Source of the DNA: Sinorhizobium fredii | GTDB taxonomy: Bacteria > Pseudomonadota > Alphaproteobacteria > Rhizobiales > Rhizobiaceae | Direction of reading: 5' to 3' | Length of the DNA stretch: 64,000 bases | NCBI RefSeq assembly: GCF_002944405.1 | Contig: NZ_CP024308.1 | Location: 62,001 to 126,000 of the forward strand | Shown: positions 1-7,989 of the stretch, piece by piece | How positions within the stretch are numbered: position 1 is the stretch's first letter | How the letters are laid out: the number at the start of each line of letters is the position of its first letter | The notes under the pieces: model-generated | What the model saw: the letters and a program-made list of their open reading frames with translations, nothing else | What the model was told of the DNA's origin: nothing | The model's database searches: none | Program-made: the position numbers and the translations under genes

Positions 1-336
1 TTGGCAATCCGAACGTTTAAGGATTGGCAATCCGACCGCGTCGAGGTCCCGTGGATGAAAAAGGATCCGACGGAATACTTCGAAAGCAATGTTCGCTTCG
101 TCTACCAGCCCGAAGATGAACTTTCTCCACACAGCCACCGCGCGACCGGTACGCTGGGTGGTGACAATTCCTCGCTCGTGGTTTTTGGTAGCCGCCACCC
201 GTACTGGGATGGCGTCAGTCCGCATCAGATGTTCCCCACGTGGCCGGAGAACGAGCGGTCCCGTTGTTTCGCCGACAACGCCCTCAAGTTCTACCCGCGC
301 CTTAAGGGGCTGGTTTCGGCCGAGTTGGCCGTTTGA
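1..336 (+). CDS. Amidohydrolase family protein, C-terminal part (gene cut by the window edge)
   Basis: Only the last 111 codons are present; the TTG at base 1 is probably internal. The end of the protein fits the amidohydrolase-2 superfamily (TIM-barrel metal hydrolases and non-oxidative decarboxylases): a late strand reading 'FGSRHPYWDG' followed by a helix and the characteristic tail 'NALKFYPRL'. The catalytic N-terminal part and the metal ligands lie outside the window, so hydrolase and decarboxylase cannot be told apart. The gene ends 30 bp before a Rieske protein on the same strand, so it probably belongs to the same catabolic operon as the next four genes. Family is fairly sure from the tail; reaction unknown. 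Confidence 0.6.
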   Translation: MAIRTFKDWQSDRVEVPWMKKDPTEYFESNVRFVYQPEDELSPHSHRATGTLGGDNSSLVVFGSRHPYWDGVSPHQMFPTWPENERSRCFADNALKFYPRLKGLVSAELAV

Positions 337-366
337 GCATCCACGATTGAACACGGGATTAAGAAC

Positions 367-792
367 ATGCGGTACGTAGTGGGAGCAGTCGCCGATATTC
401 CGCCCGGCGCCTCGACGATTGTCTATCCGGACAAGGTGAAGAGTGGGATCGGCGTTTTCAACATCGGTGGAGAGTTCTACGCGTTGAAAAACACCTGCCC
501 GCACATGGGCGGCCCGCTCTGCAAAGGCAGGGTCCGGGGCACGACCGACGCCGACGTTTCGGATGAAAATCGTGTCGCCATGCATTGGGTTCGCGACGGC
601 GAAATCATCGCTTGTCCCTGGCATCATTGGGAATTCGACATCAAGACAGGGCGCACGCTGTTTGAATCAAGGCAAAAGGTTCGAAGCTATCCCGTCACGG
701 TCGAGCCGCCAGAGGTGCTTGAACGCCTGAAAGCCGGGGTCGAGACGGTCCCGGTGTCGATCGACGGAGCGACCGTCGTGCTGGAGATCTGA
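367..792 (+). CDS. Rieske 2Fe-2S protein (ferredoxin-like component or small subunit)
   Basis: A 141-residue protein that is essentially one Rieske domain. The two cluster-binding boxes are visible: C44-P-H46 and C83-P-W-H86, which give the two Cys and two His ligands. At this length, with no catalytic domain, it is more like a Rieske ferredoxin or nitrite-reductase-small-subunit type carrier than an oxygenase alpha subunit. A long insertion lies between the boxes (about 36 residues), as in the NirD-like and amidohydrolase-associated Rieske proteins. It sits between an amidohydrolase and a ferredoxin reductase with its own 2Fe-2S domain, so it probably carries electrons for, or is part of, an oxygenase system whose other parts are to the left of the window. 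Confidence 0.8.
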   Translation: MRYVVGAVADIPPGASTIVYPDKVKSGIGVFNIGGEFYALKNTCPHMGGPLCKGRVRGTTDADVSDENRVAMHWVRDGEIIACPWHHWEFDIKTGRTLFESRQKVRSYPVTVEPPEVLERLKAGVETVPVSIDGATVVLEI

Positions 793-877
793 TCGGACTG
801 CCCGATGTTCGCGCGCAGAGGAGTGCGCGCGAACATCGGCCACAACAGAACTTCGCCTGAACATTGAGGATACGTCG

Positions 878-1834
878 ATGTCTGAGAGAGACTTCGAACT
901 TGTCGTCACCTGTGTGGAGCAGGTGGCCAAAGAGGTCCTGCGTCTTTCATTTGCTCGCAAGGACGGTGCGGAGCTTCCAGCTTGGGAGGCAGGCGCGCAC
1001 GTGGATCTGCGTTTCGAGGCGAAGGGGGTGGAGTACGTTCGCCAGTATTCGCTTTGCGGCCGACCCGGCGATCGACGCACCTGGCAGGTGGCGGTTCTGC
1101 TCGTAGCCAACGGCCGGGGAGGATCCGCTCATATCCACGAGGCACTGACGGTCGGCGATACGGTCCGGGTTGCAGGGCCACGCAACAATTTCGCACTCGC
1201 CAAAGCCAAGCGTTATCTGTTCATCGCTGGCGGCATTGGGATCACTCCGATCCTCGCGATGCTTGAAGAAGCGACCGCTTCGGGCGCCGATTGGCGTCTC
1301 GTCTATTGCGGCCGATCCTCTGAGACGATGGCCTTCAAGGACGACGTGGTTCGCTACGGCCCTGAAAGGGTTGTATTCCACGAAAGCGGAAAGCAGGGCA
1401 AAGCGGATCTCGACAAACTGGTTGCCGAGACCGATCCCGAAACCGCGATTTACTGCTGCGGACCGGAATCGATGCTCCAGGCGATCGACCACAGCTGCGC
1501 GGCGCATCAACGCAACGCTCACATGGAGCGCTTTTCCGCCTCCGGAAGCATCGTGGAGGGCGAGAGCACTGCCTTCGAGGTCGAGTTTTCTCGCTCCGGC
1601 ATCGTTCTTACCGTCCCCGAGGATCGTTCGATCCTGGAGATGGCCGAGGACGCAGGTATCGATATCGATTCCTCCTGTCAGGAGGGCGTGTGCGGTTCCT
1701 GTGAGACGAGAGTGATCTCGGGCACGCCGGATCATCGTTGTTCGGTGCTGGGCGCAAAAGAGCGCGCCGCCGGAAAAACGATGATGGTGTGTGTGTCGAG
1801 ATCGTGCTCGGCGCGTTTGGTGCTCGACGCGTAA
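878..1834 (+). CDS. Phthalate-dioxygenase-reductase/VanB-type oxidoreductase
   Basis: 318 residues with the full order of the family: flavin-binding barrel with R55-Q-Y-S58, NAD-binding half with GGIGITP (118-124) and C194-G-P, then a C-terminal plant-type 2Fe-2S domain with Cys 267, 272, 275 and 305 (C-x4-C-x2-C-x29-C). Members move electrons from NAD(P)H through flavin and 2Fe-2S to a Rieske oxygenase or demethylase in the cytoplasm. A GAGGA ribosome site lies 7 bases before the ATG at 878. The Rieske protein 85 bp upstream is a possible partner. The spacer before it holds an inverted repeat of GCGCGCGAACATCGGC type around 805-840, perhaps an intercistronic hairpin. Confidence 0.88.
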   Translation: MSERDFELVVTCVEQVAKEVLRLSFARKDGAELPAWEAGAHVDLRFEAKGVEYVRQYSLCGRPGDRRTWQVAVLLVANGRGGSAHIHEALTVGDTVRVAGPRNNFALAKAKRYLFIAGGIGITPILAMLEEATASGADWRLVYCGRSSETMAFKDDVVRYGPERVVFHESGKQGKADLDKLVAETDPETAIYCCGPESMLQAIDHSCAAHQRNAHMERFSASGSIVEGESTAFEVEFSRSGIVLTVPEDRSILEMAEDAGIDIDSSCQEGVCGSCETRVISGTPDHRCSVLGAKERAAGKTMMVCVSRSCSARLVLDA

Positions 1835-1933
1835 TCCGCGCCAATCGCAGCGGTTGAACCACGGGAAAGACAAACGCAGGTAAATCTGCGCGTGGATTGA
1901 GTGAATGGATCAGTTAGTGGTGAGGAGAGAACA

Positions 1934-2707
1934 ATGAGTGCTGAAGCTGCCAAGACAAGCGGAACCGAAACCCTGCCTCGCCATCGCCGGATTTTGCAGG
2001 AAGCGGGGGCGGCGGTCGGGCGTATCTCCGGGATCAACCACCTTGTCCTGTTTACCAACGACATGAACGAAGGCGTGCGCTTCTATCGGGATCTGCTCGG
2101 ACTTCGTGTCGTGCGCACCCAGCGCTTCGTCACGACGGGCGAGGGCCTGCGGTCCTCGGCCCATCACTCGAGCGGTTCGGCAATCGGCGCCGCAGACGAA
2201 AGCTCGTCGATCGCTGTCGAGATTGAAGTTCGCCAGGTCTTCTTTGAAATGGGCAACGGGGAGCTGTTTTCCCTTTATGAGGCGCCGACCGTCGCTGAGC
2301 ATCCAGACGCACCCGTGAGTTCGGTCCTTTGGCCATCGGCGGACAAAGGCCAGTGGAGCCAACCCGTTCTGCCTCAGAAGATGGACCACCTCTCGTTCGA
2401 CGTTCGCTCGCACGCTGACGTGGTCTGGTTTCGTGAGCATTTGCTGTCACACGGTGTAACGGTGTCGGAGGTCTCCGAGCGGCGCGGCACCAACAACAGG
2501 CATCGGTTCATTTCGTCGATATACTTCTCCGACCCGAGCGGCAACCCGCTCGAGATTTCCTCGTTCGACGCCGGGGATGTTGCCTGGCAATCCTATGACT
2601 TTTCGGACTGGTTCATCGACGAGGATCCTGTGCCCGCGCTCCTGCATGATGCGAGCGATGCATCAGAAACCCTCGTCCCCAATTGGGTGTCATCGGCGGA
2701 AAAGTGA
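1934..2707 (+). CDS. VOC family (glyoxalase/extradiol dioxygenase fold) protein
   Basis: About 257 residues from the ATG at 1934, chosen because GAGGAGAG sits just before it; an in-frame ATG at 1901 lacks such a site. Both halves of a vicinal-oxygen-chelate unit are visible: 'INHLVLFTNDM...FYRDLLGLRVVRT' at the start and 'MDHLSFDV...FSDPSGNPLEIS' in the second half, with the usual His and Glu ligand positions. The fold serves extradiol ring-cleavage dioxygenases, glyoxalases and related lyases; a single pair of motifs does not decide which. The position after a Rieske protein and reductase suggests ring or side-chain oxidation of an aromatic compound. Its stop overlaps the start of the next gene. 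Confidence 0.82.
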   Translation: MSAEAAKTSGTETLPRHRRILQEAGAAVGRISGINHLVLFTNDMNEGVRFYRDLLGLRVVRTQRFVTTGEGLRSSAHHSSGSAIGAADESSSIAVEIEVRQVFFEMGNGELFSLYEAPTVAEHPDAPVSSVLWPSADKGQWSQPVLPQKMDHLSFDVRSHADVVWFREHLLSHGVTVSEVSERRGTNNRHRFISSIYFSDPSGNPLEISSFDAGDVAWQSYDFSDWFIDEDPVPALLHDASDASETLVPNWVSSAEK

Positions 2708-3675
2708 ACAGCGTGCGATACGAAGAGATCCATGAGTGGGGCGAGGAACGTTGGGAGAGTGACGTCACCGGCGTGGCGGTCGACTCTCGCGATCGGGTCT
2801 ATGCCCTGCGGCGCGGGAAAGACGCGGTCACGATATTGGATCCGAACGGCAAGATTTTGGATCGCTGGGGTCATGAATGCTTTTCAAACCGGCCCCATCA
2901 TATTTCGATCGGCCCCGACGACAAGATCTACATCGCTGACGACGGTGGTCATCGGCTCTACGTTTTCGATCTCGACGGGCGCCTTTTGCACACGATCGGT
3001 GATGGTATGGCGTCTCAAACCGGATACGCCGAAGACGGGTCTCCGAGCGCAGATATTCCGCTGGAGCAGGTTCGGGGAGGCGCGCCGTTCAATCGGCCCA
3101 CCAAAGTGGTGCTGTCACCGGATGGAAAACTCTTCGCCAGTGACGGCTACCGGAACTGCCGGGTGCACCGGTTTTCCTCTGATGGGGCGCTTGAACGTTC
3201 TTGGGGTGCTTTCGGTGCTGACTTGGGATGCTTCGTGATACCGCACAGCGTCGCGATTGACAGTGCCGGTCGCGTTCTGGTCTGCGATCGGGAGAACGAT
3301 CGAATACAGCTGTTCTCGCAAGACAGTGAGCTGCTGGAGGCGTGGGACGATGTCCAGCGGCCGACCGACGTTGCGATGGACCAAAGCGGGCAGTTATTTG
3401 TGACCGAGCTCCCAAGAGGCCCGAAAGACCTGAAGTCGTGGCGGCTTGGGCCAGCAACCGAGGAACTGCCCGGCCGCCTGACGATCCGCTCTAAGGACGG
3501 CGCCATCAGCGCGCACTTGAGTTTTCCCGAATTCGAGTTCCATGCCCCACATGCAGTCGCTGTCGATTCCGTCGGCGCGATCTATGTGGCGGAGGTGCCG
3601 GATTCGTTCGCAAAGTATACCGGCAAGACGCCGAGGCCACAGCGGTGCCTGCGAAAGTTCGCGCTTCGAGGGTGA
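2704..3675 (+). CDS. NHL-repeat six-bladed beta-propeller protein
   Basis: About 323 residues. I place the start at GTG 2704, which overlaps the previous stop (GTGA) and follows GGCGGA; a TTG at 2683 is in frame but lies deep in the upstream gene. Repeated blades of the form 'G-V-A-V-D-S-x-D-R-V-Y' , 'H-H-I-S-I-G-P-D-D-K-I-Y-I-A-D' and 'P-T-D-V-A-M-D-Q-S-G-Q-L-F-V' mark NHL repeats, as in peptidyl-glycine alpha-amidating lyase domains and bacterial propeller lyases or lactonases. No signal peptide is evident, so it is probably cytoplasmic. Translational coupling to the VOC gene argues for a shared pathway. Substrate and reaction cannot be read from the sequence. It ends the left-hand operon. 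Confidence 0.8.
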   Translation: MNSVRYEEIHEWGEERWESDVTGVAVDSRDRVYALRRGKDAVTILDPNGKILDRWGHECFSNRPHHISIGPDDKIYIADDGGHRLYVFDLDGRLLHTIGDGMASQTGYAEDGSPSADIPLEQVRGGAPFNRPTKVVLSPDGKLFASDGYRNCRVHRFSSDGALERSWGAFGADLGCFVIPHSVAIDSAGRVLVCDRENDRIQLFSQDSELLEAWDDVQRPTDVAMDQSGQLFVTELPRGPKDLKSWRLGPATEELPGRLTIRSKDGAISAHLSFPEFEFHAPHAVAVDSVGAIYVAEVPDSFAKYTGKTPRPQRCLRKFALRG

Positions 3676-3825
3676 GCCCGCATAGGTTTTGTCGGCGTCC
3701 GAGGATGTCGGGCGAACTGAGTAAGGCTATTCGGCTCAGCGAGGATGATTTCGGTGCTTCATCTCACGGGCACCTCGTTTGGAACTTGAACGTCAATAAC
3801 AGACACGGTCCGCCGCGAAAAAGAA

Positions 3826-3860
3826 TTGACGAATGCAAATATTCAGGTAGACTGATCAGT
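3826..3860 (+). promoter_or_regulatory. Promoter with overlapping operator-like palindrome (CTGATCAG)
   Basis: TTGACG at 3826-3831 is followed after 16 bases by TAGACT (3848-3853), a plausible sigma-70-type pair. The perfect 10-bp palindrome ACTGATCAGT (3851-3860) overlaps the -10 end. The block AATATTCAGG-(3 variable bases)-ACTGATCAG around it recurs almost exactly at 10729-10749 in front of the MFS gene, next to a MarR regulator. I infer a shared repressor site, probably for that MarR protein. Confidence 0.55.
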
Positions 3861-4184
3861 GTTATCTGGCTAAACCGCGCCGAGGAGGGCGCTGAGCGAG
3901 ATCGAGCTCTTGGAACAGTAGGAGGAGTTTATGAGGCCATTTGGATTCGGTGTGGCGGTTCGCGTATGGCGGCCGGTTACGGTTCTTATCCCGGTGCGCT
4001 GACAGCTCGGCTGTTCTGTAGTTTCTTGTAGAACCAGGAGAGCATTGAAGCGCCAATGTTTCACCTGAGCTTTCTGTGGCCATTCGGCGACCGATAACTT
4101 GCGCAGTGACAAACACCAAAGTCGATCAGCGGGGGAGCAGGAGTTGTCCCTTTGGGCTCTGGCGACTCTATTTATACAGTTGAT

Positions 4185-4192
4185 CTGATCAG
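4185..4192. promoter_or_regulatory. Additional CTGATCAG half of the same operator family
   Basis: The palindromic core CTGATCAG occurs again here, preceded by an AT-rich stretch (TATTTATACAG). The flanking bases do not match the longer element at 3839-3860, so this may be a secondary site or chance. Confidence 0.3.
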
Positions 4193-4222
4193 GCAAGCGG
4201 GATTTTATCCCGGGAGGCAACA

Positions 4223-4348
4223 ATGAAGAACCGCAACGCACGAAGAATTTGTCCGGGTAGGACTGCAGGATTCGAAGATGTCTTAGGCGAGCGTCTCGGC
4301 TCGAACCCTGCTGCAGGGCTGTTCAACGTGCACAGGGTGGCTCGCTGA
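4223..4348 (+). CDS. Possible leader peptide (41 codons) upstream of the ABC transporter
   Basis: ATG at 4223 follows a good ribosome site (GGGAGG, 4212-4216 area, spacing about 6). The frame runs 41 codons and stops at TGA 4346-4348, one base before the ATG of the ATPase gene at 4350, which itself has no close Shine-Dalgarno sequence. The peptide is basic and resembles nothing I know. The arrangement fits translational coupling, so that ribosomes finishing the leader restart on the ATPase gene. It may also be that the frame has no biological role. Confidence 0.3.
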   Translation: MKNRNARRICPGRTAGFEDVLGERLGSNPAAGLFNVHRVAR

Positions 4349-4349
4349 C

Positions 4350-5378
4350 ATGTTGGCTAATCCACAACAAATCCTGCAGGCGGGCGCAGCACGCCCAGAC
4401 CCCGCCTCCCAGCCGATCCTTGAAATCGACGGCTTCTCGGTCATCTTTGGCGGAACGCGTGGCCGTGGTGGACTTGTCGCGGTCGATAAGGTGTCGCTCA
4501 ACGTCGGCAGCGCCCAGACTGTAGCGCTGGTTGGTGAGTCCGGTTCCGGCAAGTCAACTCTTGGTCTTGCGGTGATGCGCCACTATCTTGCCGCCACAGG
4601 GGCAATCCGCTTTGAGGCACAGGACATTGCGACGTTCGATAAGGCGCAACTGAAAGCCTACCGTCGCCAGGTCCAGATGATCAATCAGGACCCTTACGCC
4701 TCACTTAGCCCTCGCATGCGGATCCGGGACATCATCGCGGAGCCGATGAAGGCCCACAACATGTACGAGGGGCCCGGTGAGCGTGATTTGGAAATCGAAA
4801 AGCTCGCAGCCCAATGCGGCCTTCCGGCCGGCCTTCTCGATCGCTTCCCCGATGCATTGAGCGGCGGGCAGCGGCAGCGCGTCGCGATTGCCCGTGCGCT
4901 CGCTTTGCGGCCGAAATTAGTCGTTGCCGACGAGCCGACCAGCGCGCTGGACGTATCCGTCCAGGCGCAGATCTTGAAGCTGTTGCAGAAGCTCAAAGAC
5001 GAGTTCGGAGTCTCATACCTGTTCATCTCCCACAATCTGGCGGTGGTGCGCCAGGTTGCCGATGAAGTCGTCGTTCTTCTGTCGGGCAAGGTCGTGGAGC
5101 GCGGTCCAACCGAGGCCTTGTTCTCCAAGCCATGGCATCCGTACTCCCGCTCGCTGATCGACGCGATCCCGGTACCGGACCCGGATGCGCCCTTTGCCTT
5201 CAATGTCGGTCAGGCACGGAGTTCCCGCCGCGCGCTCGTCGCCGGCTGTCCTTTCAGTGATCGCTGCGCCTTCGTGACGGAGGTTTGCAAAGCTCAGATG
5301 CCGCCGCTTGAGGAAAAGGCGAACGGGCAGCGCGTCGCCTGCTGGCATGCCGACGCCATCAATCTCGACAAGAAATAA
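4350..5378 (+). CDS. Oligopeptide/dipeptide-type ABC transporter ATP-binding protein (OppF/DppF-like)
   Basis: 342 residues. Walker A is GESGSGKST (62-70), the signature is LSGGQRQ (170-176), and Walker B with the catalytic Glu is VVADEPTSALD (191-201). The C-terminus has the oligopeptide/dipeptide extension with spaced cysteines ('CPFSDRC ... C ... ACW'), typical of OppD/OppF members. It hydrolyses ATP at the inner membrane to power import by the permeases encoded downstream. It is the first gene of a five-gene operon; having one ATPase first and the other last is a less common order. Start codon 4350 is one base after a leader frame. Confidence 0.9.
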   Translation: MLANPQQILQAGAARPDPASQPILEIDGFSVIFGGTRGRGGLVAVDKVSLNVGSAQTVALVGESGSGKSTLGLAVMRHYLAATGAIRFEAQDIATFDKAQLKAYRRQVQMINQDPYASLSPRMRIRDIIAEPMKAHNMYEGPGERDLEIEKLAAQCGLPAGLLDRFPDALSGGQRQRVAIARALALRPKLVVADEPTSALDVSVQAQILKLLQKLKDEFGVSYLFISHNLAVVRQVADEVVVLLSGKVVERGPTEALFSKPWHPYSRSLIDAIPVPDPDAPFAFNVGQARSSRRALVAGCPFSDRCAFVTEVCKAQMPPLEEKANGQRVACWHADAINLDKK

Positions 5379-5405
5379 CCCAAAGTTGAACGTGGAGGAG
5401 AAACA

Positions 5406-6986
5406 ATGGGAAATCAACGAAATAGCCTGATGACGACAACAACCTGGTTGGTCGGCGCCCTTGCGGCCACGGCGATCATGGCGGGCAACAGTGCGCAAGC
5501 CGCAGATTGCGCGGAAATGGGCGGCGAAGGGGACAAGTGTCTTGCCATCGCTTCGGCACTGGAGCCTGGAAGCCTCTATGTCATCCGTGATGGCGACGAC
5601 GGTAACACGCTTGTCAACTGGAGCATCAACGAGCCGCTGGTTGACCGTGACGCGAGCGGCGCGCTGGTGCCCGTGCTCGCCGCCGAGTTGCCGGTCCCGG
5701 ATGCGAAGGACCCGACGATCTGGCATGTCAAACTGCGCGAAGGCATCAAGTTCACCAATGGAGAGCCCTTCAACGCCGCAGCCGTCAAGCACAACATCGA
5801 TCTCGTCGCGAACCCTGATTTCGGCGCCTCGATCAACGGGATCGAGACCCTTAAGACGGCCAAGGTGATTGACGACCACACCGTGGATATCGTCACCAAG
5901 GAGCCCGACCCATGGCTGCTCTACCGGATTTCGACGCTGCGTTTCGTGCCTCCGGAAGCCTCGAAGGACGCCACGGCCTACTCGCAACATCCGGTCGGTA
6001 CCGGCCCTTACAAATTTGTTCGATGGGACAAGGGCCAGCGGATCATCCTCGAAAAGAACGCCGACTATTGGGGAGGCGATAAAGCCGAAATGGATCGGGT
6101 CTCGTTCGTGTTCATCCCGGAAGCGGCCACGCGGATTTCTGCGCTGAAGGCCGGCGAAGTGGACATGGTTTCGTCGCTGACGCCAGAGGATGCCGCCAAG
6201 GTCCCGAAGGTGATCACGTCCTCCAATGCCGCCAACGGCACCTATCTTCGTTTCAACCTCGAAACCCCTCCCTACGACAACAAGGCCTTCCGGCAAGCGC
6301 TGATCTATGCGATCAACCGAGATGCCCTGAATGAGTACCTCTGGGCCAAACAGGGCTCGGTCGAGGCCTGCCAGACGCTGCCGCCGGGCGAAGTCGGTTT
6401 CAACAAGAGCCTGCAAGCCTATCCCTACGATCCGGAAAAGGCCAAGCAACTCCTGGCGCAAGTTAAACTGCCCGAGGACTTCGTCGTGAGAGCGGTGTTT
6501 ACCACTGGCGGTTACCTGCCCAAAGACAGCGAAACCGGTCAGGCCATTGCAGCGGACTGGGAAGCGATAGGTCTCAAGACCAAGATCGAGTATGTCTCGA
6601 GCGACAAGTGGCTCGATGACATCCTTGCCGGCGGCGAAAAGACCAAACCTGATAGCCCGGCTCCCATGACCTACGTGCAGCTGGACTATCACAGCATGTA
6701 CGCCGCGCGCATCACCAGCCGTATCTTCTCACGCACAAACAAGATGTCGGGCCTCGGGACCTCGTATCCAGAGCTAGACGCCGCACTTGCGACCGCTCAG
6801 GGGTCGTTTGATGTGCCGAAGGCGACTGCCGCTTTCGAGCAGGTCTACAAGATCGGCTGCGATGAAGCGCTCTACATTCCGCTGATCGACTACCCCGACA
6901 TCTGGGGCGCCGTCGAGGGTGTGAATTACGAAGCCGGGCCGGGCGTCCTCACCCGTATTCATTTGGATCGTGTCCATGTCGACTAA
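5406..6986 (+). CDS. ABC transporter substrate-binding protein, SBP_bac_5 (peptide/nickel) family
   Basis: 526 residues, the usual size of family-5 solute-binding proteins. The N-terminus has a signal peptide: a polar start, the hydrophobic stretch 'TWLVGALAATAIMA' and a cut site after AQA (residue 32). The mature part shows the family pattern 'NEPLV...LVPVLAAELPVPDAKDPTIWHVKLREGIKFTNGEPFNA' and 'VGTGPYKF'. It would bind the substrate in the periplasm and deliver it to the two permeases. AGGAG precedes the ATG at 5406. The substrate could be a peptide, opine, or small cation complex; the neighbouring oxidative cluster hints that it could be a non-peptide compound. Its end overlaps the next gene. 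Confidence 0.9.
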   Translation: MGNQRNSLMTTTTWLVGALAATAIMAGNSAQAADCAEMGGEGDKCLAIASALEPGSLYVIRDGDDGNTLVNWSINEPLVDRDASGALVPVLAAELPVPDAKDPTIWHVKLREGIKFTNGEPFNAAAVKHNIDLVANPDFGASINGIETLKTAKVIDDHTVDIVTKEPDPWLLYRISTLRFVPPEASKDATAYSQHPVGTGPYKFVRWDKGQRIILEKNADYWGGDKAEMDRVSFVFIPEAATRISALKAGEVDMVSSLTPEDAAKVPKVITSSNAANGTYLRFNLETPPYDNKAFRQALIYAINRDALNEYLWAKQGSVEACQTLPPGEVGFNKSLQAYPYDPEKAKQLLAQVKLPEDFVVRAVFTTGGYLPKDSETGQAIAADWEAIGLKTKIEYVSSDKWLDDILAGGEKTKPDSPAPMTYVQLDYHSMYAARITSRIFSRTNKMSGLGTSYPELDAALATAQGSFDVPKATAAFEQVYKIGCDEALYIPLIDYPDIWGAVEGVNYEAGPGVLTRIHLDRVHVD

Positions 6987-7989
6987 GATAATCTCAACCA
7001 ACACCGGGACGGGGCTGAACAAGCCCCGTACGTTCCGGGATCGGATACCAGCCTGGTTTGACAATTCAACGCTCTCCTGGCTGGGAGGGCGACTGTTGAC
7101 GAGCGTCGTCGCCGTTGCCGTCGTGATGACGGCGGTGTTCCTTGTCACCCGTCTTATTTCCGATCCGGCCAGGCGAATGCTGCCACTTGGTGCAAGCCAG
7201 GAGCAGATCGACGCCCTCAATGCCACGCTCGGGCTCAGCGATCCGCTCTATGTCCAGTACATCCACTTCCTGGGGGACCTCGTTACGCTCAATCTGGGCG
7301 AGTCGATTTGGTATCATTTGTCATCGCTCGAAGTAGCACTCGGTCGGTTGCCTTCCACGCTTTCACTGCTCGCAATCGCATTGGGCATCAGCATCGTCGT
7401 TTTTGTGCCGATGGGAATTCTGGCGAGCACGCGGCCGGGCAGTCTTGTCGATCGGCTCGTGACGGGCGTGTCGCTGGCTGGATTGTCGGTTCCGCAGTTC
7501 TGGTTGGGCGCGATGCTGGTCCTGGTCTTTTCGGTCGGTCTCGGTTGGTTTCCGACCTCGGGTGCGGGGTCGCTCAGCCACGCCATCCTGCCGGCTGTCA
7601 CCTTGTCTTTGTCCCTTGGAGGACGGCTTGCCCAGGTGACGCGGACTTCGTTTCTCGACCAAGGCAAGATGCCCTACGTCACGATGGCCCGCGCCAAGGG
7701 GTTTTCTTCCCTCTACGTGCTGAGAAAGCATGTGCTGCGCAACGCGCTTCTCCCGATCCTGACGATCATTTCGTGGGATTCGGCGCGGATGATCACAGGT
7801 CACGCCGTCATCGTCGAGGTCCTGTTCGCGCGACCCGGGTTCGGCCGCCTCGTAATCGAATCCGTCAAACGGCAGGACTTCACGCAGCTTCAGGCCTGCG
7901 TATTCGTTGGCGCCGTCGTGATCGTGATCGTCAACATCCTGACCGACATACTTGCACGCATCGTGGAACCGAGGAGAGCGTCCAAATGA
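6976..7989 (+). CDS. ABC transporter permease, DppB/OppB type
   Basis: About 337 residues with an N-terminal membrane helix ('LLTSVVAVAVVMTAVFLVTRLI') and five more in the BPD_transp_1 domain. The EAA-like loop 'TMARAKGFSSLYVLRKHVLRNALLPILT' is clear, which docks onto the ATPases. ATG 6976 and GTG 6970 both lie inside the end of the binding-protein gene, so translation is coupled; I prefer the ATG but neither has a strong ribosome site. The stop overlaps the next permease by ATGA. Confidence 0.88.
   Translation: MSTKIISTNTGTGLNKPRTFRDRIPAWFDNSTLSWLGGRLLTSVVAVAVVMTAVFLVTRLISDPARRMLPLGASQEQIDALNATLGLSDPLYVQYIHFLGDLVTLNLGESIWYHLSSLEVALGRLPSTLSLLAIALGISIVVFVPMGILASTRPGSLVDRLVTGVSLAGLSVPQFWLGAMLVLVFSVGLGWFPTSGAGSLSHAILPAVTLSLSLGGRLAQVTRTSFLDQGKMPYVTMARAKGFSSLYVLRKHVLRNALLPILTIISWDSARMITGHAVIVEVLFARPGFGRLVIESVKRQDFTQLQACVFVGAVVIVIVNILTDILARIVEPRRASK

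Larger units (their letters stand above)
3676..4349 (+). other. Intergenic region before the ABC transporter operon
   Basis: 674 bases without a recognisable conserved gene. It holds a strong-looking promoter with an overlapping palindrome (3826-3860), a second CTGATCAG at 4185-4192, and a short leader reading frame that ends one base before the transporter start (4223-4348). Nothing else stands out. Confidence 0.6.

Noticed and set aside
5013..6692. Minus-strand frame of 559 codons opposite the ABC binding protein
   Set aside because: It is exactly antisense to a strongly supported gene with signal peptide and SBP_bac_5 motifs; the product has no recognisable domain. Typical GC-rich shadow.
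7308..7985. N-terminal extension of the second permease
   Set aside because: The extension lies in another frame of the first permease; ATG 7986 with ATGA overlap gives the normal length.
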